Assembly (NCBI GenBank): GCA_002451755.1
Contig: DKDF01000031.1
Location: 16,025-21,722 of the forward strand
Direction of reading: 5' to 3'
Length of the DNA stretch: 5,698 bases
Source: Ruminococcaceae bacterium UBA6855
Lineage (GTDB): Bacteria > Bacillota > Clostridia > Oscillospirales > Acutalibacteraceae
Below the pieces are notes generated by a model, which worked only from the letters and a program-made list of their open reading frames with translations, made no database searches and was not told the origin of the DNA. This document shows, piece by piece, positions 1 through 5,442 of this stretch; position 1 is the stretch's first letter, and the number at the start of each line of letters is the position of its first letter. The position numbers and the translations under genes were made by a program.

Positions 1-650
1 ATTATCTCAAGGCTGACGATACCGGCTATTATGTCTCGTCCGCAGACGGATATGAAAATACGCTGAGTTTTTCGGATATCAAAAATCTCAGCAGCGATAA
101 AATAAAGGCGGCGCTGTCCGCATCTCCATCTGCGGTGTCCGCTAACACTAAGGGCAAGCTTATCCGCGGATATACATGGTACTTTGTCGGCGTAGTCAAC
201 AAGTCCGACGCCACGAAGCTCAATGATGGAGACAGCGTTACGCTCAGATGCGACAATATGTCGCGCGACGGCATAAACGCCACGGTATATTACAGAGGTC
301 CGATAAACACAGATGAGACCGTCCTGATTCTTTCATCGAAGATAATGGATTCGGATATAGCGCGTCTGAGAGCGGAAGATGTCGAAATAGTGATAAACGA
401 GACCGACGGAATAAGAATAAACAAATCAGCAGTCAGAGTTGTCAACGGAGTTCAAGGCGTGTATGTGCTTACCGGCAATATCGTTCGCTTCAAGAAACTC
501 GATGTAATATATACAGGCGATGACTATGTAGTCTCGAAGATGATAAAAGAGGATACATACGATGAAAATAAAGTGCCGTATCTGAAAATTTACGATGCGG
601 TAATATTGGAAGGAAAGGATCTTAAAGATGGAAAACTTATCAGTTACTGA
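1..650 (+). CDS. HlyD-like membrane-fusion-type protein, 5' truncated by the window edge
   Basis: The reading frame is open from base 3 to the TGA at 648-650, giving about 215 residues with no start codon, so only the C-terminal part is visible. A GTG at 135 lies mid-protein and is not the likely start. The fragment begins with a segment reading GYYVSSADGYE, which resembles the 'GYFvs..DGYE' turn I associate with clostridial proteins annotated as HlyD-family periplasmic adaptor or putative membrane fusion proteins. A beta-rich stretch follows (WYFVGVVNKSDATKL, then GDSVTLRC), then a region with IRINKSAVRVV and GVYVLTGN, like the beta-barrel and membrane-proximal parts of adaptors. The end (YDAVILEGKDLKDGKLI) also fits. 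The family normally has an N-terminal membrane anchor, which would lie upstream. The transport partner and substrate are unknown, and no transporter gene is visible here. The 3' end overlaps yggS by 23 bases, suggesting coupled translation. Family assignment is moderately sure; function is not. Confidence 0.68.
   Translation, partial: YLKADDTGYYVSSADGYENTLSFSDIKNLSSDKIKAALSASPSAVSANTKGKLIRGYTWYFVGVVNKSDATKLNDGDSVTLRCDNMSRDGINATVYYRGPINTDETVLILSSKIMDSDIARLRAEDVEIVINETDGIRINKSAVRVVNGVQGVYVLTGNIVRFKKLDVIYTGDDYVVSKMIKEDTYDENKVPYLKIYDAVILEGKDLKDGKLISY
611..619 (+). promoter_or_regulatory. Ribosome binding site for yggS inside the upstream gene
   Basis: The purine run AGGAAAGGA ends 8 bases before the ATG at 628. 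It lies within the coding region of the HlyD-like gene and supports the start that creates the 23-base overlap. Confidence 0.6.
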
Positions 651-1353
651 TGCGCGTCTGAGGCTCCTTGAAGACAACCTGAAAAAGGTTCGCGACGAGA
701 TAGCCGAAACTGCTTTGAAGAGCGGCAGAGACCCGCGGGAAGTGAAGCTTATGGCGGTGACAAAGACTGTTTCTGTCGAGCTTATAAATCACGCTATTGC
801 CTGCGGAGTCGATCTTATCGGCGAAAACAAGGTTCAGGAGGTTCTTCTCAAACGTCCTGAACTCAATCTCGAGCACTGCAGGCTCCATCTCATCGGTCAT
901 TTGCAGAGCAACAAGATAAAAAAGATAGTCGGTCAGGTTGATATGATCCAGAGCATTGATTCGTTTGAGACCGCGCAGCAGATAAGCCGCCGCTCGGGCG
1001 AGCAGGGGATAACGACTGATATATTGCTCGAAGTCAACATCGGTGAGGATGAAAACAAATTCGGATATTCCGCAGACGAAGTTGCGGATCAGCTCGGAAA
1101 AATAGCGGAGCTCCGGTTTGTCAAAGTCAAAGGTATGATGACAGTGGCACCGAATTTTAAAGATTCTGCGAAAAATCAGTGCGTTTTTGATAATATGCAC
1201 AAACTGTTTATTGACATCGGCGTCAAAAAAATGGATAATATAGATATGGACATTCTCTCTATGGGTATGTCCGGTGATTTCAAAGAGGCAATAGCGGCGG
1301 GCTCAACGCTTGTGCGTATAGGCTCGGCGATATTCGGAGACAGGCAATATTGA
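628..1353 (+). CDS. yggS: YggS/YlmE/PLPBP family pyridoxal phosphate homeostasis protein
   Basis: This is a 241-residue protein, the usual length for the YggS/PROSC family, which are single-domain fold-type III PLP-binding proteins without a confirmed enzymatic reaction. Family members affect vitamin B6 balance and amino acid pools in the cytosol. Visible landmarks are AVTKT with the expected PLP lysine at K46, GENKVQE (65-71), LIGHLQSNKIKK (88-99), VNIGEDENKFG (136-146), KGMMTVAP (168-175), SMGMSGDFKEAI (211-222) and RIGSAIFG (230-237), whose serine/glycine loops bind the cofactor phosphate in known structures. The ATG at 628 has a good AGGAAAGGA site upstream and gives about 45 residues before the lysine, plausible for a Firmicute member. 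The gene overlaps the upstream gene by 23 bases and lies 29 bases before sepF, the same ylmE-ylmF order seen in Bacillus. All key motifs are intact. Confidence 0.95.
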   Translation: MENLSVTDARLRLLEDNLKKVRDEIAETALKSGRDPREVKLMAVTKTVSVELINHAIACGVDLIGENKVQEVLLKRPELNLEHCRLHLIGHLQSNKIKKIVGQVDMIQSIDSFETAQQISRRSGEQGITTDILLEVNIGEDENKFGYSADEVADQLGKIAELRFVKVKGMMTVAPNFKDSAKNQCVFDNMHKLFIDIGVKKMDNIDMDILSMGMSGDFKEAIAAGSTLVRIGSAIFGDRQY

Positions 1354-1382
1354 TTTCTTTATAAATACGGGAGGAAAATATC

Positions 1383-1874
1383 ATGGGAATCTTTGACAAG
1401 GTAAAAAACTTTATTGACAATTCTGACGAGGACACTATCGACGAGGATATCGAAAACGTTTACGATGATTCGGCAGACGACACTTATTCGTCCGACAGCG
1501 CCGAGCCCGCGAAGTCGTTCAGCGATTTCAGCACTTCTTCGAGAACGTCGTCGATCTCTTCGACGCCCAATATAGTTGATTTGCGTTCTTCGAGCCGTAC
1601 TCCTGTTGTGCTCAAGAAGCTTGACAGATATCTTGATGTTCAGAGCGTTGCGGATGTGCTCAACGAGAAGAGAATAGTTATTCTTAATCTTGAGACCTGC
1701 CCCGCAGACGATTCAAGACGCATTATCGATTTCCTTTCCGGCGTTGCATATGCAAATTCCGGAGATATCAAGAAAGTTGCCGGTAAGGCTTATATCATCA
1801 CCCCCGACAGCGTTCCGCTTTCAGGTGATGTGCTCGAGGATATCGAGAGCATGAGCGAAGGCTATTTTGATTGA
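1383..1874 (+). CDS. sepF: Cell division protein SepF
   Basis: This is a 163-residue protein. SepF binds the C-terminal tail of FtsZ, polymerises and tethers the Z-ring to the inner face of the membrane in Gram-positive bacteria. The first 11 residues (MGIFDKVKNFI) form the expected amphipathic membrane-targeting helix. Residues about 13-42 are highly acidic and about 43-72 are serine-rich, forming an unstructured linker. The SepF domain covers about 74-150: VVLKKLDRYLDVQSVADVL, then KRIVILNLE (96-104), RRIIDFLSGVAYANSGDI (112-129) and KAYIITPDSVPLSGD (135-149), matching the family's DFLSG...GDI and TPxxVxxSG patterns. The ATG at 1383 has GGGAGG at 1369-1374 with 8 bases of spacing. The gene sits between yggS and the divIVA-like gene as in the ylmE-ylmF-...-divIVA cluster, supporting a division role. 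The linker is acidic and longer than the minimum needed, but nothing looks broken. Confidence 0.95.
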   Translation: MGIFDKVKNFIDNSDEDTIDEDIENVYDDSADDTYSSDSAEPAKSFSDFSTSSRTSSISSTPNIVDLRSSSRTPVVLKKLDRYLDVQSVADVLNEKRIVILNLETCPADDSRRIIDFLSGVAYANSGDIKKVAGKAYIITPDSVPLSGDVLEDIESMSEGYFD

Positions 1875-1904
1875 TATTTATTTCCCATTTAAGAGGTGTA
1901 GATA

Positions 1905-3125
1905 ATGCTTAAACCCGAACAGATCAGATCGCATCGTTTTATTTCAGCGGGTCGCGGGACTTATGAAGCCAGCGATGTTGATGCGTTCTTGAGAGAAGTA
2001 TCCGCATCTTATGAGCAGGTGTTCAGAGAGAACGGAGATCTTGTGAATAAAATAAGCCTTCTTGCCGAGAGAGTTTCGCAGTATAAGAAGGATGAGGACA
2101 ATATCAGACGCGCCCTGCTTACAGCAGAACGCATGGCGGACAAGATTCAGCGTGATTCTCAGCAGAGCGCGCAGGAACAGCTTGACTCTGCAGAAAAGAA
2201 AGCGCAGGAGCTGGTTGCATCGGCACAGAACAGAGCCGATGTTTTGGAGACCGCTGCGTCTGTAAAGGCTTCTCAGCTTACAGAGGAATCCAAGCGCAAC
2301 GCCACCGAGCGTATAACTTCTGCGGAGCGCACCGCTTCCGCTATGATAAGCAATGCGGAGGCAAAGGCTAACGAAATAATCGAAAGTGCCAAGAAGAATG
2401 CACAGCTTGAGCTCGACAGAATAAATGCGGATATCCGCGTGAATTCCGCTACACTCGAGAAGCTTGAGAGCGAAGTTTCAGCGTTCCGCAATTTTATTCT
2501 TGACGCTTATCAAAAGCATATCAATCTTGTCTCTTCGCTTCCTCAAAAGCAGGAGATGCCGATAGTACCGACGATAAATACAGACGAGTATGTTTCCGGA
2601 AATTCAGCTCCCGTTGAAGATGATGCAGATGCAGATAATGATATTGTCATTGATGAACCTGAAAAATCCGAAGAAGCTGAGTCCGAAGAGTCTGAAAAAG
2701 ATGAAGCTCCGGCAGAAGCTGTTGAATCGGATGCAAAAGATACCGCTCCCGATGAACTGATTACCGCATTTGCCAACGAGCCCGAGTTCAGCGAAGAGAC
2801 GGCGACTCCGGATGAGATAGTGGCCAATGATATACTCAAGCAGTCCTTCGGAACCGACGATACATACGATCCTATGGCTGCGGCAGAGGAACCCGCGTCG
2901 GATTCCGACGATTCGGATGACGATACCGCCGAGAACGGCTTCGTGATAAATGTCCATGCGATTAAGCACCATATCACTCCCGATGAAATTGAGGCTACCG
3001 ACACAGATGAAGATCTGGAGACTCCCGCCAATGTCGACGCTTTTCTGAATGACGATGATGACGATGAGGATGATAATGACAGCCATACTCACCATTCGCG
3101 TTTCAGAGGCTTTTTCAAAAAATAA
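1905..3125 (+). CDS. divIVA: DivIVA-domain protein with hendecad coiled coil and long acidic tail
   Basis: This is a 406-residue protein, far longer than Bacillus DivIVA (about 160). DivIVA proteins recognise curved membrane at poles and septa and recruit division or wall-growth partners. The N-terminal domain is residues 1-60: MLKPEQIRSHRF, then GRGTYEASDVDAFLREV (16-32), matching the DivIVA/GpsB lipid-binding domain. The loop that is SFRGY in Bacillus reads AGRGTY here, so the membrane-inserting Phe is Gly while Arg17 is kept. Residues about 60-200 form an alanine-rich coiled coil with strict 11-residue spacing of small residues (A74 to A162). Residues about 225-392 are acidic and low complexity, ending in a D/E/N run at 383-392, followed by a basic-aromatic tail (HTHHSRFRGFFKK). 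GAGGTG lies 6 bases before the ATG. The position between sepF and lspA matches the divIVA locus. The DivIVA domain is sure; the role of the tail is unknown. Confidence 0.9.
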   Translation: MLKPEQIRSHRFISAGRGTYEASDVDAFLREVSASYEQVFRENGDLVNKISLLAERVSQYKKDEDNIRRALLTAERMADKIQRDSQQSAQEQLDSAEKKAQELVASAQNRADVLETAASVKASQLTEESKRNATERITSAERTASAMISNAEAKANEIIESAKKNAQLELDRINADIRVNSATLEKLESEVSAFRNFILDAYQKHINLVSSLPQKQEMPIVPTINTDEYVSGNSAPVEDDADADNDIVIDEPEKSEEAESEESEKDEAPAEAVESDAKDTAPDELITAFANEPEFSEETATPDEIVANDILKQSFGTDDTYDPMAAAEEPASDSDDSDDDTAENGFVINVHAIKHHITPDEIEATDTDEDLETPANVDAFLNDDDDDEDDNDSHTHHSRFRGFFKK

Positions 3126-3139
3126 GTTTTGAGGTTTTT

Positions 3140-3658
3140 ATGATTCAAGCAATAACTCTGCTGGTGATCGCCGCGCTTGTGGCGATTGACCAGGTCATAA
3201 AAGTTGCTGTTGTCAATCGTTTTGCGGCGGGCGGCAGCATGGATATTCTCTTCGGTCTTATCCGTATACGCTACGTCGAAAACACCGGCGCGGCGTTCAG
3301 TTCGATGCAGAATCAGACGGTTTTTCTGACGATTTTTACGGCTGTTGTTATAGTCATGTTCATTTTCCTGCTCATGACTAAAAAAATAAAGCCCGGCTTT
3401 ATTTACTGGTGCGTCGCCGTTGTGATAGCCGGCGGAGCAGGCAACTTTGTTGACCGCGCAGCGAGAGGTTTCGTTGTCGATTATATCGAGCCTACATTTG
3501 TCAATTTTGCGGTTTTCAACTTTGCCGATTGCTGTGTTACCGTCGGAGCTGCGCTGCTCATTATCAAGACGGTATATGATTTGATAAGAGAGAACAAGAA
3601 ATATCTGTCTGATGACGACAAGAAAGCTGAAGACGGCGGAGATGAAAAAAATGTCTGA
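3140..3658 (+). CDS. lspA: Lipoprotein signal peptidase (signal peptidase II)
   Basis: This 172-residue integral membrane aspartyl protease cleaves the signal peptide from diacylglyceryl-modified prolipoproteins just before the lipid-bearing cysteine. Four hydrophobic segments fit the family: about 3-23, 57-78, 88-102 and 130-147. Conserved boxes are present: AIDQVIK with D17, RYVENTGAAFS (44-54), GGAGNFVDR (98-106) with N102 and D105, VVDYIEP (112-118), and FNFAD (126-130) with N127 and D130. D105 and D130 correspond to the catalytic aspartates (D102 and D129 of the Bacillus enzyme). The C-terminus carries a charged tail of about 20 residues (from ENKKYLSDDDKK) that is probably cytosolic and not needed for catalysis. 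The start has GAGG at 3131-3134, 5 bases from the ATG, and lies 14 bases after the divIVA-like stop. The last 8 bases overlap the next gene. The lspA-rluD pairing is common across bacteria. The enzyme looks intact. Confidence 0.97.
   Translation: MIQAITLLVIAALVAIDQVIKVAVVNRFAAGGSMDILFGLIRIRYVENTGAAFSSMQNQTVFLTIFTAVVIVMFIFLLMTKKIKPGFIYWCVAVVIAGGAGNFVDRAARGFVVDYIEPTFVNFAVFNFADCCVTVGAALLIIKTVYDLIRENKKYLSDDDKKAEDGGDEKNV
3638..3641 (+). promoter_or_regulatory. Ribosome binding site that favours the rluD start at 3651
   Basis: GGAG lies in the 3' end of lspA, 9 bases before the ATG at 3651. It directly abuts the in-frame ATG at 3642, too close to serve it. The still earlier in-frame ATG at 3612 has only a weak AAGAA-like stretch upstream. 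This decides the start in favour of 3651. Confidence 0.55.
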
Positions 3659-4586
3659 GCTTTTGCCGGGCGGTTATTCGCTGAGCTTTTCGGTTGATTC
3701 CGAAACAGCAGATCAGCGTATAGACCGCACGGTCGCCGATGCTTTCCCGGAGTTCTCCCGTTCGCGCATCCAGCATATGGCTGAAAACGGCTGCATAACC
3801 GTTAATGGAAAAATTGTCGGCAAGAGCTTCAAGCCGAAAGCGGACGATGAAGTGTCCGTTTATATCGAACCTGCTCAGGACGATACGGCTTTACCTGAAA
3901 ATATTCCGCTTGATATAAGATATGAAGACGACTTTATGCTTGTTGTCAACAAGCATAAAGGCATGGTTGTTCATCCCGCGCCCGGCAACAGAAGCGGAAC
4001 GCTCGTCAACGCGCTTTTATATCATTGCGGAAGCAGCCTTTCGGGGATAAACGGCGTTCTGCGTCCGGGTATAGTCCATAGGATAGACAAGGATACAAGC
4101 GGTCTTTTGCTTGTTGCCAAAAATGACATGGCACATGCATCGCTTGCCCATCAGATAAAGGAACACAGTCTGACGCGCGAATATGCGGCGGTTGTCTACG
4201 GAAAACTGCGGGAGCCCGAGGGCATAATAGACGCGCCGATAGGCAGAAACACCAACGACAGAAAGAAAATGGCAGTGACGGATAAAAATTCCCGTCCTGC
4301 AGTCACACATTATTACACAGTAGAAGAATTTGAAAAGTTTACTTTCGTAAGGCTGCGCCTTGAGACGGGGCGGACTCATCAGATAAGAGTACATATGGCA
4401 TATATAGGTCACCCGGTGGCAGGAGATGCCGTCTATGGTCCGAAAAATGTCATAACGGAGCTCGGCGGTCAGTGTCTGCACGCGAGGCTTCTCGGTTTTG
4501 ATCATCCTGTGACAGGGGAGAGAATTGAACTTTCGTCTGAGCTGCCTGAATATTTCGAGAACTTTTTAAGAAAAATCAGAAAGTGA
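3651..4586 (+). CDS. rluD: RluD/YlyB-family 23S rRNA pseudouridine synthase
   Basis: From the ATG at 3651 this is a 311-residue cytosolic enzyme that isomerises uridines to pseudouridine, in the RluA/RluC/RluD family. An S4 RNA-binding domain lies at about 21-75 (RIDRTVADAFPEFSRSRIQ, then NGCITVNGK). The catalytic domain begins near residue 88 with IRYEDDFMLVVNKHKGMVVHP. The signature HRIDKDTSGLLLVAK is at 143-157, with catalytic Asp at D146, and LETGRTHQIRVHMAYIGHP (237-255) and GDAVYG (258-263) are also present. The S4 domain and Bacillus-like position after lspA (ylyB) favour an RluD-type enzyme acting on large-subunit rRNA, but the exact target uridines cannot be read from sequence. In-frame ATGs at 3612 and 3642 would extend the N-terminus by 13 or 3 residues; a GGAG 9 bases before 3651 and the poor family fit of the extra residues favour 3651. 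That start overlaps the lspA end by 8 bases, suggesting translational coupling. Confidence 0.93.
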   Translation: MSELLPGGYSLSFSVDSETADQRIDRTVADAFPEFSRSRIQHMAENGCITVNGKIVGKSFKPKADDEVSVYIEPAQDDTALPENIPLDIRYEDDFMLVVNKHKGMVVHPAPGNRSGTLVNALLYHCGSSLSGINGVLRPGIVHRIDKDTSGLLLVAKNDMAHASLAHQIKEHSLTREYAAVVYGKLREPEGIIDAPIGRNTNDRKKMAVTDKNSRPAVTHYYTVEEFEKFTFVRLRLETGRTHQIRVHMAYIGHPVAGDAVYGPKNVITELGGQCLHARLLGFDHPVTGERIELSSELPEYFENFLRKIRK

Positions 4587-4591
4587 GAGAT

Positions 4592-5416
4592 ATGAAAACA
4601 GATTTTTCCGATTGGCTGATAGTTTCCGATGTTGACGGCACTCTGAATACAAAACTCAGAATGCTGCCCGAACGAAATCTCAAAGCCATTACACATTTTG
4701 TTGAAGATCTCGGAGGCAATTTTACTCTTGCTTCCGGAAGAAATATATCTTCGCTCAGAAAGCACTATGAGCGCTTGCCGATAAAATCCACGCCTGCAGT
4801 TATCTTAAACGGCGCTGGAATCTATGACTACGAGCACGAAAAAATGCTTTCGTTTCATTCAATTGACGAACGCGGCATAGATATAGTAAGACGAGTGAAC
4901 GAGCGCTTTCCTCTGATTCAGATTGAGATATGCACAGATAGAGAGATATTTATTCTGAATCCCGGAGTTTTCAGCGGCGCGATGTCGCTGGCGGACGGAA
5001 TACCGCACCAGAGCTTCAGAAAATTCGAAGATGTCCCGAAGAGCAATTGGGGTAAGGTCATATTTATGGGTCTTCCGCCGATGGTTTCGCGGATGGTTAA
5101 GTATCTTAATTCTATAGACCATTCGGGCGTTACATATATGTCGTCCTCGGTAGCGAGCTATGAGATGCTCCTTGAAGGCACAAATAAGGGCACTGCGGTA
5201 CTTGAAATAGCAGATATGCTCGGTGTTCCGCATGAGCATACGGGCGCTATCGGAGACTATTTCAACGACTATGATATGATAAAGAGTGTCGGCGTTCCGG
5301 CAGTCTGCGGTCAGGCTCCGCAGGCGATGAAAGATGCTGCAACATTTGTTGCATGTCACTGCAATCACGGTGCCGTTGCCGATTTTCTTGAATATATTGA
5401 AAATAATTGCCAATAA
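4592..5416 (+). CDS. Cof-type HAD-superfamily hydrolase (class IIB)
   Basis: From the ATG at 4592 this is 274 residues, the normal size for a Cof/YidA-type HAD phosphatase with a C2 cap. HAD motif I is SDVDGTLN (12-19), with nucleophile D13 and acid/base D15. Motif II is LASGR (46-50) with S48. The motif III lysine is likely K199 in NKGTAVLEIADMLGV, and motif IV is GDYFNDYDMI (221-230) with D222 and D226. The family usually dephosphorylates sugar phosphates, FMN or related metabolites, with Mg2+; the cap (about 80-190) sets specificity and does not identify a substrate here. The C-terminal ACHCNHGAVADFLEYI resembles the usual 'N..dGVa..l' ending. An alternative GTG at 4583 adds three residues and would overlap the rluD stop by 4 bases (GTGA); neither start has a strong Shine-Dalgarno site, so the start is uncertain by 9 bases. 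It lies between rluD and transketolase genes and shares their strand. Confidence 0.9.
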   Translation: MKTDFSDWLIVSDVDGTLNTKLRMLPERNLKAITHFVEDLGGNFTLASGRNISSLRKHYERLPIKSTPAVILNGAGIYDYEHEKMLSFHSIDERGIDIVRRVNERFPLIQIEICTDREIFILNPGVFSGAMSLADGIPHQSFRKFEDVPKSNWGKVIFMGLPPMVSRMVKYLNSIDHSGVTYMSSSVASYEMLLEGTNKGTAVLEIADMLGVPHEHTGAIGDYFNDYDMIKSVGVPAVCGQAPQAMKDAATFVACHCNHGAVADFLEYIENNCQ

Positions 5417-5428
5417 ATACGGTATTAT

Positions 5429-5436
5429 AGGAGGTG
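5429..5436 (+). promoter_or_regulatory. Strong ribosome binding site for the transketolase subunit
   Basis: AGGAGGTG is a near-perfect Shine-Dalgarno sequence, 6 bases before a GTG at 5443. It is the best ribosome binding site in the window and fixes a GTG start where no nearby in-frame ATG exists. Confidence 0.85.
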
Positions 5437-5442
5437 GCTGTT

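Noticed and set aside
640..1200. A 186-residue antisense reading frame opposite yggS.
   Set aside because: The + strand protein has all YggS motifs; the antisense product shows no recognisable domain and no good ribosome binding context.
1337..1365. Promoter-like pair before sepF: GAGACA (1337-1342) and TATAAA (1360-1365) with 17-base spacing.
   Set aside because: The -35 element matches only 4 of 6 bases, and the predicted start near 1372 falls inside the sepF ribosome binding site, leaving no usable leader. Chance in AT-rich spacer is more likely.
1383..1600. Acidic and serine-rich stretch in SepF considered as a separate domain or insertion.
   Set aside because: SepF proteins normally carry a variable disordered linker between the membrane helix and the core domain; its composition explains the stretch.
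2543..3095. Two long overlapping antisense reading frames, one serine-rich and one isoleucine/valine-rich, opposite the DivIVA-like tail.
   Set aside because: They are the mirror image of the GAY/GAR/GCN-rich acidic codons on the + strand, have low-complexity translations with no family features, and lie wholly within a confident gene.
3599..3658. Charged C-terminal tail of LspA considered as a frameshift or fusion artefact.
   Set aside because: The frame is continuous, the four membrane segments and catalytic residues come before it, and short charged tails on LspA are common.
5416..5426. Small palindrome AATAC-G-GTATT between the HAD and transketolase genes.
   Set aside because: Arms of five mostly A/T bases with a one-base centre and no T-run cannot form a terminator, and there is no second copy to suggest an operator.
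5397..5428. Possible promoter TTGAAA (5397-5402) with TATTAT (5423-5428) before the transketolase gene.
   Set aside because: The spacing is 20 bases and the start would fall at or in the Shine-Dalgarno sequence, so it is not convincing.
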